From the NCBI GenBank assembly GCA_024277835.1, contig JAJRUK010000014.1:1-6619 (forward strand): 6,619 nucleotides of DNA, given 5' to 3'. Positions 1 through 5,063 of the stretch are shown in pieces. The translations under genes and the position numbers were made by a program. The number at the start of each line of letters is the position of its first letter. Positions within the stretch are counted from its first letter, which is position 1. The notes below the pieces were generated by a model. The model made no database searches, was not told the origin of the DNA, and saw only the letters and a program-made list of their open reading frames with translations. Source of the DNA: Planctomycetota bacterium (GTDB taxonomy: Bacteria > Planctomycetota > Phycisphaerae > UBA1845).

Positions 1-663
1 CGGTTCGTAGCCCGCTTCGACGAGTGTTTCGAAGGCTGCTTTGGTGAGGGCGGTGAGGCCGCCGCATAGCGAGACCTGTTCGCCGAATAGGTCCGTTTCG
101 GTTTCTGTCGCGAAAGTGGTTTCGACGATGGCTGCCCGGGCGGAGCCGATTGCTTTCGCCCATGCGAGTGCCAGTTGCTTTGCACTTCCCGATGCGTCTT
201 GATAAACGGCGAGCAGCGCGGGTAATCCTTTGCCTTCTTCGTAGAGCGATCGCACGAGCGTGCCCGGGCCTTTTGGGGCGATCATGATGACGTCAATGTC
301 TTTGGGGGGCGTGATGAATTCGTATCGGATGTTGAACCCGTGTACGAAACCGAGTGTTTTGCCTTCGGTCATCGAATGTGCGATGTGCTCATCGTAGATG
401 TCGGCGGCGAGTTCGTCGGGGAGTGTTAAGACGATCAGGTCGGCGCTTGCTGCGGCGTCTTTGATGGCGATCGGGTCGAAGTCGTCTTGTTTGGCGCGGT
501 CGAACCCTTGTCCGGGGCGTTGTCCGATGAGAACACTCACGCCCGAGTCGTACATGTTCAGCGCATGCGCCCTACCCTGATTGCCGTATCCGATGATGGC
601 GACGCGTTTGCTCGTGATGTGAGATAGATCGGCGTCGTCTTCGCGGTAGATCGTGATAGCCAT
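1..663 (-). CDS. ilvC: Ketol-acid reductoisomerase (class I), N-terminal 221 residues, cut by window edge
   Basis: The enzyme converts 2-acetolactate or 2-aceto-2-hydroxybutyrate to the dihydroxy acid using NAD(P)H and Mg2+, in cytoplasmic valine, leucine and isoleucine synthesis. The frame opens with ATG at 663-661 and stays open to base 1. The Rossmann dinucleotide site GYGNQG lies at residues 25-30, followed by the cofactor-specificity loop GQRPGQG (47-53). HGFNI (108-112) carries the catalytic His, and APKGPG is at 129-134. The start of the knotted all-alpha domain follows with ETETDLFGEQ (187-196), whose D191 and E195 match the Mg2+ ligands. Class I enzymes are about 330 residues, so roughly 110 C-terminal residues, including the remaining metal and substrate ligands, lie outside the window. 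A GGAG (complement of 674-677) sits 10 bases before the start. The gene is divergent from mgtE. Codons end mostly in C or A. Identification is firm; NADH versus NADPH preference cannot be decided here. Confidence 0.97.
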   Translation of the reverse strand, partial: MAITIYREDDADLSHITSKRVAIIGYGNQGRAHALNMYDSGVSVLIGQRPGQGFDRAKQDDFDPIAIKDAAASADLIVLTLPDELAADIYDEHIAHSMTEGKTLGFVHGFNIRYEFITPPKDIDVIMIAPKGPGTLVRSLYEEGKGLPALLAVYQDASGSAKQLALAWAKAIGSARAAIVETTFATETETDLFGEQVSLCGGLTALTKAAFETLVEAGYEP

Positions 664-673
664 TTGCAATTCA

Positions 674-677
674 CTCC
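674..677 (-). promoter_or_regulatory. Shine-Dalgarno of ilvC
   Basis: The minus strand reads GGAGTGA with GGAG at 677-674, leaving 10 bases to the ATG at 663-661. This supports that ATG as the ilvC start, as does the family-typical N-terminus MAITIYRE. Confidence 0.6.
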
Positions 678-719
678 GGGTTGCCTGCCTTGTTGGGCCT
701 GCGTCGGTGGCGGTCGGGA

Positions 720-747
720 TTGCCATTTGCCGGGTTGTGATGATAAT
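720..747 (+). promoter_or_regulatory. Sigma70-like promoter facing mgtE
   Basis: TTGCCA at 720-725 (five of six to TTGACA) and GATAAT at 742-747 (five of six to TATAAT) are separated by 16 bases. Transcription would start near 754, leaving a leader of about 50 bases before the mgtE start. That is too short for an M-box magnesium riboswitch, and I see no such structure. The same AT-rich patch read on the minus strand gives TATTAT (748-743), a possible -10 for ilvC, but without a convincing -35. This is inference from consensus matching only. Confidence 0.45.
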
Positions 748-804
748 ACCGCCTCTTCGTTGTTGCCAGCGTATTCACGGCGAACAGGCCATTTTCACGA
801 GTGG

Positions 805-2199
805 ATGAGTTTGATGTCGGACGAGCACAGCTTCCACGATCAACTTGTCGCTGCCCTCAAGGGCGAGAATGAGGCGACCCTCGCGGAGGTGCTTGCTGGT
901 GCGCGGGCGGGGGACCTTGCTGAGTCGTTCGAGGTGCTGGACGACGAGGAACGCTCGCAGATTCTTTTCAATCTACCCCCTCAGACGGCTGCCGAAGTTG
1001 TTGTGATGTTGGATGAGGCGGTCCGCGGTGACGTCGTGGACGACCTCGACACGGAGTCTCTTTCCGAGCTTGTGTCTGAGATGCCGCCGGACGATGCGGC
1101 TGACGTTCTGGCTGAGCTATCCGACAACGAGGCTGGAGAAATTCTCGACCAGATGGTCGACGAGCAGTCGGAGAAGATCGAGGAACTTCTCCATTACGAC
1201 GAGGAAACCGCCGGCGGAATTATGACGCCGGATGTTGTGGCCGTGGCTGCGGGGGCGACTGTTGCGGATGCGGTGGAGTCGGTGCGTAAGGCGACTCCCG
1301 ATGAGGAGTTGCACGAGGTCTACATCGTCGATGATGAGCGGAAGGTCGTAGGGATTGTCCCGCTTCGTCGTTTGGTAACGAGTCCGCAGGAGACGCTTCT
1401 TGCTGACATTTGCGACAGCGACCCGGTTGTTGTTTCGGTGGATGACGATCAGGAAACCGTTGTTCAGATTATTCGCAAGTATGACGTGTCGGAAGCGGCG
1501 GTTGTTGATAAGGATGAAAAACTTGTCGGTCGCATTACGCACGACGATTTGTTGGACGTTGCCGAGGAAGAGGCGGAAGAGGATTTGCTTCGCATGGCGG
1601 GTACGGACGCGGCGGAGCTTGAGACGAGTTCTGTATTTCGTGCAGCCTGGGTTCGGGGGACGTGGTTGATTCCGTGTATGTTCGGGATGCTGGGGTCGGC
1701 GGTTGTGCTGAAGACGGCGGAGTCGAATTTTAGTGTGGCGCTTTTTGCTGCACTGATTCTCTTTGTGCCAATGATCGGCGCGACGGGGGGCAATAGCGGG
1801 ATTCAGATCACGACGGTGATCGTTCGCGGGTTTGCCACGGGCGATCTTGGGTCTTCGAAGTTTCTGCGGGCGTTGATGCGCGAGGGGCGGATTGCGCTTG
1901 CGCTTGCGCCTTGCTGCGGTCTGTTGGCGTGGTTGAGCGTCTCGCTGTTTTTTCCGTTTTTTCAGGGCGGTGGCGAGATATCGCAAGTGTTGGTGGATAC
2001 GTCGCGCGTTGCACTGGCGGTTGGGTGTGGGATGACGGCTGCGATCTTGGTTGCGGGTGCGCTCGGGATTTTGCTTCCGTTTACGTTTCGGCATTTTGGC
2101 GTTGATCCGGCGATTGCGTCGGGGCCACTTGTGACGACGTTGAATGATGTGATCTCTGTGTCGATTTATATGCTCCTCGCCCTCGCGATTGCGACGTAG
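805..2199 (+). CDS. mgtE: MgtE-type CBS-domain magnesium channel/transporter
   Basis: This is an inner-membrane Mg2+ channel of the MgtE/SLC41 family, gated by cytoplasmic Mg2+. Starting from ATG 805 it has 464 residues, close to the family's usual 450. The acidic MgtE_N helical domain covers about residues 10-125. Two CBS domains follow from EETAGGIMTP (133) to about 260, then an acidic connecting (plug) helix around AEEEAEEDLLRMAG. The membrane domain has five hydrophobic segments near 287-305, 311-330, 363-385, 402-427 and 443-463. The conserved PMIGATGGNSG begins at 322, and D448 in TTLNDV matches the pore Asp of the last helix. The frame is open back to 664, but those 47 codons are divergent promoter DNA with no family similarity. 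ATG 814, giving MSDEHSFHDQL, is an equally good start; neither has a clear Shine-Dalgarno. tadA follows after 31 bases, probably in one transcript. Co2+ transport is also known in the family. Confidence 0.95.
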   Translation: MSLMSDEHSFHDQLVAALKGENEATLAEVLAGARAGDLAESFEVLDDEERSQILFNLPPQTAAEVVVMLDEAVRGDVVDDLDTESLSELVSEMPPDDAADVLAELSDNEAGEILDQMVDEQSEKIEELLHYDEETAGGIMTPDVVAVAAGATVADAVESVRKATPDEELHEVYIVDDERKVVGIVPLRRLVTSPQETLLADICDSDPVVVSVDDDQETVVQIIRKYDVSEAAVVDKDEKLVGRITHDDLLDVAEEEAEEDLLRMAGTDAAELETSSVFRAAWVRGTWLIPCMFGMLGSAVVLKTAESNFSVALFAALILFVPMIGATGGNSGIQITTVIVRGFATGDLGSSKFLRALMREGRIALALAPCCGLLAWLSVSLFFPFFQGGGEISQVLVDTSRVALAVGCGMTAAILVAGALGILLPFTFRHFGVDPAIASGPLVTTLNDVISVSIYMLLALAIAT

Positions 2200-2230
2200 G
2201 GTCACTTCTTTGTCAACGAACGATCCAACG

Positions 2231-2698
2231 ATGCCCGCTGATGATGCGAAGTTTATGCGCATGGCGCTTTCGGAGGCGTATGCTGCGCGCGAGCAGGATG
2301 AAGTGCCGGTGGGGGCGGTTGTTGTTCATGGGGGTCGCGTGATTGGGCGGGGCTACAACCAGCGCGAGACACTGCAAGACCCGACGGCGCACGCGGAGAT
2401 GATCGCGCTGACGGCGGCGGCCGCGCATTGTCGAAGCTGGCGACTGGAGGACTGTACGCTCTATGTGACGCTTGAACCTTGCACGATGTGTGCGGGGGCG
2501 ATTGTGCTGTCTCGACTATCGCGACTTGTTTATGGTGCGACGGACTCGAAGGCGGGGGCGGTGGAGACGCTTTATAACATTTGCACGGATTCGCGATTGA
2601 ATCATCGGGTTGAGATTGGCGAGCGGGTGCTGGCGGATGAGTGCCGGATGATCTTGCAGGAGTTTTTCGCGGCGCAGCGGGCGAAGGGGAAGAAATAG
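2231..2698 (+). CDS. tadA: tRNA-specific adenosine deaminase TadA
   Basis: TadA deaminates the wobble adenosine A34 of tRNA-Arg(ACG) to inosine, allowing one tRNA to read several arginine codons. It is usually essential and acts in the cytoplasm as a zinc-dependent homodimer. From ATG 2231 the protein has 155 residues, similar to the B. subtilis enzyme. The zinc and catalytic motif is PTAHAEM, with H54 as ligand and E56 as proton shuttle; the second motif EPCTMCAGA supplies C84 and C87. EVPVGAVVV (24-32) and the segment LSRLVYGATDSKAGA (93-107 region) are typical of TadA rather than cytidine or guanine deaminases. Upstream in-frame TTG codons at 2189 and 2210 would lengthen the N-terminus, the first overlapping mgtE. 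ATG 2231 gives MPADDAKFMRMAL, which fits the family N-terminus best, although no strong Shine-Dalgarno precedes it. The stop is TAG, four to ten bases before the ACAGAG repeat. Confidence 0.95.
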   Translation: MPADDAKFMRMALSEAYAAREQDEVPVGAVVVHGGRVIGRGYNQRETLQDPTAHAEMIALTAAAAHCRSWRLEDCTLYVTLEPCTMCAGAIVLSRLSRLVYGATDSKAGAVETLYNICTDSRLNHRVEIGERVLADECRMILQEFFAAQRAKGKK

Positions 2699-2707
2699 GA
2701 TTGAACC

Positions 2708-2731
2708 ACAGAGAAACGGAGACACAGAGAA
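2708..2731 (+). repeat. ACAGAG repeat, left arm
   Basis: Three tandem 8-base units follow the consensus ACRGAGAM. The arm is preceded by AACC and lies just after the tadA stop codon. It is 22 of 24 identical, inverted, to 3044-3067. Confidence 0.75.
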
Positions 2732-2814
2732 GAAGGGGATGGTTAGGTTGGCTGATGTTGCGATGAGTGTTCGTGTGAATGGCGATTGGATACAGATCGG
2801 GTGACCCCCATGAA

Positions 2815-2835
2815 TCCCCCCTGAGTGCTGGGGGA
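2815..2835 (+). other. C/G hairpin ahead of the 50-codon ORF
   Basis: TCCCCC (2815-2820) pairs with GGGGGA (2830-2835) across a 9-base loop. The 3' arm is also the best Shine-Dalgarno for the ORF starting at 2844, so folding would hide it. A second C5 run at 2805-2809 could compete for the same G5 run. The stem is not followed by a T-run, so it is not an intrinsic terminator. Confidence 0.4.
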
Positions 2836-2843
2836 CGGAAGAA

Positions 2844-2996
2844 ATGGCGAGCCAATACTCCGACACACGTGAATTGATGGGCGGCTTGGCCAAGCGCAGC
2901 GTCGCCATGTCTGGCCGTCGTAGCGAAAACATGCCGGCGCTCGACTTCGTCGGGCTTGGGCATGGCACCCTCAATCAGACGGCACTCATCATATGA
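2844..2996 (+). CDS. Hypothetical 50-residue protein inside the ACAGAG-bracketed unit
   Basis: ATG at 2844 opens a 50-codon frame ending in TGA at 2994-2996. GGGGGA (2830-2835) gives a plausible ribosome site 8 bases ahead of the start. The product starts MASQYSDTRELMGGLAK, is basic in its first half, and ends LGHGTLNQTALII. I recognise no domain, signal peptide or membrane segment. Third codon positions favour C, unlike the G/T-ending codons of the neighbouring plus-strand genes, so the segment may be of other origin or may not be translated. The antisense strand is also open here (frames starting at 2974 and 2963), but those run on through tadA and look like shadows. Whether this is a gene is uncertain; it could simply be the conserved core of a repeated element. 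Confidence 0.3.
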   Translation: MASQYSDTRELMGGLAKRSVAMSGRRSENMPALDFVGLGHGTLNQTALII

Positions 2997-3043
2997 GGTC
3001 TGGCAGCACTAGACTGAAGGCGCTCTGCCGGTACTTAATGGTT

Positions 3044-3067
3044 TTCTCTGTGCCTCCGTGTCTCTGT
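3044..3067 (-). repeat. ACAGAG repeat, right arm
   Basis: On the minus strand this gives ACAGAGAC, ACGGAGGC and ACAGAGAA, matching the left arm at 22 of 24 positions. It lies immediately downstream of the lysA stop (3072-3070), so it would be transcribed as the start of the lysA 3' untranslated region. Confidence 0.75.
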
Positions 3068-3069
3068 GT

Positions 3070-4386
3070 TTATTCTTGGAGCGGAATGCGTTCTGCCGCG
3101 ACGAGGTCTTCGTAGGTTTCTCGGCGGCGGATGAGGGTTGGGGTGGCGCCGTCGATGAGCACTTCTGCGGGTTTGCATCGGGAGTTGTAGTGGCTGCTCA
3201 TGGACATTCCGTAGGCACCGGCGGAGAAGATGGCGATCAAATCTCCGCGCGTGACGGGGGGAAGCCATCGGTCTTTGGCGAGGAAGTCTCCGCTTTCGCA
3301 GACCGGGCCAACGATATCGACGAGGGTTGTTCCGCTTAGCTTGAGGTCTTTGCGTCTGTCGGGCGGGATGAGTCCGCTTGTCGGAGCGATGGGCCAGGCG
3401 AAGTGGAACGCGCCGTAGAGCGCGGGTCGGAGGAGTTCTGTGATGGCGGCATCGGCGATGATGTAGTTTTTTTGGCCGGAGCTTTTGGTGTAGAGCGCTT
3501 TGGTGAGCAGGATGCCGGCGTTGGCGGCGATGGATCTGCCAGGTTCGAGGTGGACCTGCAGGTTTTTACCGGTCAATAGCGGGGCAAGTTGCTGGGCGTA
3601 GGCGGATGCGGGCGGTGCTTCGCCGCCGTCGTAGTGTGCGCCGAATCCGCCGCCGATGTTGATCGCGCGGATGGCGTGCCCGCTTGCGCGAAGCGTGTCG
3701 ATCAGTTTCAGTGCTCGCGAGACGGATTGGACATAGGGTTCGATCGTGTTGACGGGCGATCCGATATGCAGGTGGATCCCGGCGAGGTCGAGCGATTTTC
3801 TTTTCGAGAATTCGCTGAAGATGCGAGGTGCTCGCTCGATATCGATTCCGAATTTCGTTTCGCGTTTGCCGGTCGTCGTGTATTCGTGCGTTTTCGGATC
3901 GACGTCGGGGTTGATGCGGAGGGCGATGGTTGCTCGTTTTCCTTTTTGCTCGGCGATGGTCGCGATGTTATCAAGTTCCGCCTCTGATTCGACGTTGAAC
4001 CAACCTACGCTTGCGGCATTGTTGGCTGTTCTGGGGATATTGAGTGCGTGCGCGATCTCGGCGTCGGTTTTTCCAACTCCAGCGAATGCGATCGAAGCCG
4101 GGTCCGCGCCGATTTCCAATGCTCTTTGAAGTTCTCCGCCGCTGACGACGTCGAAGGATGATCCCGCATCGCGGAGGAGTTTCAAGATCGCGAGGTTGGA
4201 GCAACTCTTGATCGAAAAGCAGACGGTGGGGTTGAGTTTCGAGAAAGCGTCGCGGAAGCGATTGAAATGATCGAGCAACGTTCGCCTGGAATAAACGTAG
4301 AGCGGTGTGCCAAACTTTTCCGCGATTTCTCGCAGGTCGGTTTCTTCACAGCGCAGTACGCCGTCTTGATACTGAAAGTAGTCCAC
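3070..4386 (-). CDS. lysA: Diaminopimelate decarboxylase
   Basis: This PLP enzyme removes CO2 from meso-diaminopimelate to give lysine, the last step of the pathway. The fold is an alanine-racemase-type barrel plus a C-terminal beta domain. The chosen start is GTG at 4386-4384, giving 438 residues and the family-typical N-terminus (M)DYFQYQDG. A GGAG (4399-4396) sits 9 bases ahead. The frame is open up to 4476, but that extension crosses the divergent promoter region. K60 in CFSIKSCSN is the PLP Schiff-base lysine. HLHIGS is at 205-210, the PLP phosphate loop GGGFG at 245-249, and EPGRS at 281-285. R320 and Y324 in LLRPALYGAFH bind substrate. C363 in GPVCESGDFL is the cross-subunit catalytic cysteine, and AGAYGMSMSSHYNSR follows at 389-403. 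Related arginine or ornithine decarboxylases lack this combination. The gene converges on tadA and diverges from rnhA. Confidence 0.96.
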   Translation of the reverse strand: MDYFQYQDGVLRCEETDLREIAEKFGTPLYVYSRRTLLDHFNRFRDAFSKLNPTVCFSIKSCSNLAILKLLRDAGSSFDVVSGGELQRALEIGADPASIAFAGVGKTDAEIAHALNIPRTANNAASVGWFNVESEAELDNIATIAEQKGKRATIALRINPDVDPKTHEYTTTGKRETKFGIDIERAPRIFSEFSKRKSLDLAGIHLHIGSPVNTIEPYVQSVSRALKLIDTLRASGHAIRAINIGGGFGAHYDGGEAPPASAYAQQLAPLLTGKNLQVHLEPGRSIAANAGILLTKALYTKSSGQKNYIIADAAITELLRPALYGAFHFAWPIAPTSGLIPPDRRKDLKLSGTTLVDIVGPVCESGDFLAKDRWLPPVTRGDLIAIFSAGAYGMSMSSHYNSRCKPAEVLIDGATPTLIRRRETYEDLVAAERIPLQE

Positions 4387-4395
4387 GTTGCGCGT

Positions 4396-4399
4396 CTCC
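4396..4399 (-). promoter_or_regulatory. Shine-Dalgarno that decides the lysA GTG start
   Basis: GGAG on the minus strand (4399-4396) is followed by 9 bases and then GTG (4386-4384). This favours the GTG over the in-frame TTG at 4401-4399 and over the frame opening at 4476. Confidence 0.6.
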
Positions 4400-4406
4400 A
4401 AATGCG

Positions 4407-4456
4407 CTGGCTCGCCCTTGCCGCTTCGGTATACTAACCGACGTTGTATTGTGTGC
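4407..4456. promoter_or_regulatory. Candidate divergent promoter between lysA and rnhA
   Basis: TATACT at 4430-4435 on the plus strand resembles a -10 for rnhA, and the overlapping minus-strand TATACC (4433-4428) resembles one for lysA. Both lie inside a small dyad, CGGT (4427-4430) and ACCG (4437-4440). Neither has a good -35 at 17 bases, so this is a weak prediction placed mainly by the divergent gene starts. Confidence 0.25.
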
Positions 4457-4474
4457 CCATTTTCGACCCCCAGC

Positions 4475-4480
4475 AAGGAG
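4475..4480 (+). promoter_or_regulatory. Strong Shine-Dalgarno that decides the rnhA TTG start
   Basis: AAGGAG lies 8 bases before TTG 4489. The resulting N-terminus MSDQPDVIVYTDGACSGN fits RNase HI closely, so the upstream in-frame TTG at 4444 is not needed. Confidence 0.7.
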
Positions 4481-4488
4481 CTACGAGC

Positions 4489-4953
4489 TTGTCAGATCAA
4501 CCCGACGTGATTGTTTATACCGACGGTGCGTGCAGCGGAAACCCCGGACCGGGGGGGTGGGCTGCGATTTTGAAGCACCCAGCCAGCAACGGTGTGAGAA
4601 AGCTTTCGGGCGGTGAGTCGGGGACGACGAATAACCGAATGGAGCTGATGGCCGCGATTGAGGGGCTTCGTGCAATTGATGATAGCGAGCGGCGGCGCGT
4701 GCGATTGGTGAGCGATAGCGAATACGTGCTCAAGGGTTTGACCGAGTGGATCAAAGGATGGATCAAGAATAACTGGCGACGGGGGAGCAAAGCTGGCGCT
4801 CCGCCGGTGAAGAATGCTGATCTCTGGAAGACGCTTTATGAGCTGTAGCAGAAGCATGACATGAGTTACGAGCATGTTCGCGGGCACACGGGTCATCCGG
4901 AGAACGAAGAGTGCGACGAGCTTGCGGTGGCAGCGATTGAGAAATATCGATAG
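4489..4953 (+). pseudogene. rnhA: Ribonuclease HI gene interrupted by one in-frame TAG
   Basis: RNase HI cuts the RNA strand of RNA-DNA hybrids, clearing R-loops and primers. Counted from TTG 4489 through the TAG at 4951-4953, the frame has 154 codons, almost exactly the E. coli length of 155. Codon 120 (4846-4848) is TAG, with perfect in-frame family similarity on both sides. Before it come D12 (YTDGACSGNPGPGGW), E52 (NNRMELMAAIEGL) and D76 (VSDSEYV), plus the basic substrate-binding segment WIKNNWRRGS. After it come VRGHTGHPENEECDELA with H133 and D143. Aligned by eye to E. coli, the stop replaces a Leu, so a single TTG-to-TAG change would explain it. The 119-residue product lacks H133 and the fourth metal-binding Asp, and should be inactive or poorly active. 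It may be a real nonsense mutation, a sequencing error, or readthrough; TAG otherwise ends mgtE, tadA and this gene, which argues against recoding. Confidence 0.85.
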
Positions 4954-5026
4954 CAGGCTGTTGAAAAAGTGTGGCACCGGTTACAAACCGGTGCCACATG
5001 GAAAAACTTCGTTTTTCAACAGTCTG
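4954..5026. repeat. 73-base nested palindrome between rnhA and the phosphatase gene
   Basis: The outer arms are CAGGCTGTTGAAAAA (4954-4968) and its inverted partner at 5012-5026, pairing over 15 positions with one G-T wobble. Inside is a perfect 13-bp stem, 4970-4982 with 4986-4998, around a 3-base ACA loop. A small competing hairpin, GAAAAAC with GTTTTTC (5001-5007 and 5011-5017), has a TTC loop. The left arm starts on the base right after the rnhA stop. Terminal CTGTTGAAAAA sequences resemble ends of several insertion-sequence groups, which is recollection rather than a search. It may be a REP- or MITE-like unit that also ends transcription. Confidence 0.7.
4964..4998 (-). terminator. Intrinsic terminator on the minus strand
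   Basis: Read on the minus strand, the 13-bp stem (4998-4986 with 4982-4970) is followed by one C and then five T (4968-4964), the form of a Rho-independent terminator. It would stop antisense transcripts before rnhA. In the plus direction the inner stem is not followed by T residues, so termination of rnhA transcripts would depend on the larger fold and is less certain. Confidence 0.45.
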
Positions 5027-5050
5027 GTAGGGGCGAGACTCTAACATGGT

Positions 5051-5055
5051 GGGAG
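5051..5055 (+). promoter_or_regulatory. Shine-Dalgarno of the alkaline phosphatase gene
   Basis: GGGAG lies 8 bases before ATG 5064, which starts a clean signal peptide. The same bases fall within a five-codon frame, ATG 5046 to TAA 5061-5063, that ends directly against the phosphatase ATG. No Pho-box-like direct repeat is visible upstream. Confidence 0.6.
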
Positions 5056-5063
5056 CGTCGTAA

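Larger units (their letters stand above)
2708..3067. repeat. 360-base intergenic unit bracketed by inverted ACAGAG repeats
   Basis: The space between convergent tadA and lysA is almost entirely this unit. The left arm (2708-2731) is three 8-base units: ACAGAGAA, ACGGAGAC and ACAGAGAA. The right arm (3044-3067), read on the minus strand, is ACAGAGAC, ACGGAGGC and ACAGAGAA. The arms match at 22 of 24 positions in inverted orientation. About 312 bases lie between them, including a hairpin and a 50-codon ORF. The arms sit within ten bases of the tadA stop and within three of the lysA stop. No transposase and no clear target duplication are visible. From general familiarity, ACAGAG-type short repeats recur in intergenic DNA of Planctomycetota and other environmental phyla; that is recollection, not a search. 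It could be a non-autonomous element, two independent repeat insertions, or a structured bidirectional transcript end. Confidence 0.6.

Noticed and set aside
664..804. N-terminal 47-codon extension of mgtE from ATG 664
   Set aside because: It starts one base after the divergent ilvC start, covers the promoter, is Cys/Gly-rich without family similarity, and has no ribosome site. ATG 805 or 814 gives a normal MgtE length.
664..804. Branched-chain amino acid attenuator or leader peptide ahead of ilvC
   Set aside because: No short minus-strand frame rich in Leu, Val or Ile codons and no terminator-antiterminator pair is visible.
1117..2262. 381-codon open frame on the minus strand opposite mgtE
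   Set aside because: Very Arg/His/Asn-rich with no recognisable fold. It lies opposite a well-supported gene whose codon bias removes antisense stops.
2708..2731. CRISPR or simple microsatellite reading of the ACAGAG repeats
   Set aside because: There are only three 8-base units per arm, no spacers and no cas genes, and the units form an inverted pair rather than a direct array.
2253..2974. Two long minus-strand frames opposite tadA and the intergenic unit
   Set aside because: Pro/Ser/Arg-rich low-complexity translations that run through tadA antisense and through the ACAGAG arm; no ribosome site or family match seen.
3589..4129. Plus-strand open frames inside lysA
   Set aside because: They lie antisense to conserved PLP-binding motifs of lysA and have no independent coding signal.
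4846..4848. TAG reassigned to an amino acid, such as pyrrolysine, in this organism
   Set aside because: mgtE, tadA and rnhA itself all end with TAG at the expected family length, so TAG works as an ordinary stop here.
5021..5040. Small AGTCT/AGACT dyad upstream of the phosphatase gene as an operator
   Set aside because: Only five pairs across a 10-base gap, easily expected by chance, and no similarity to a Pho box.
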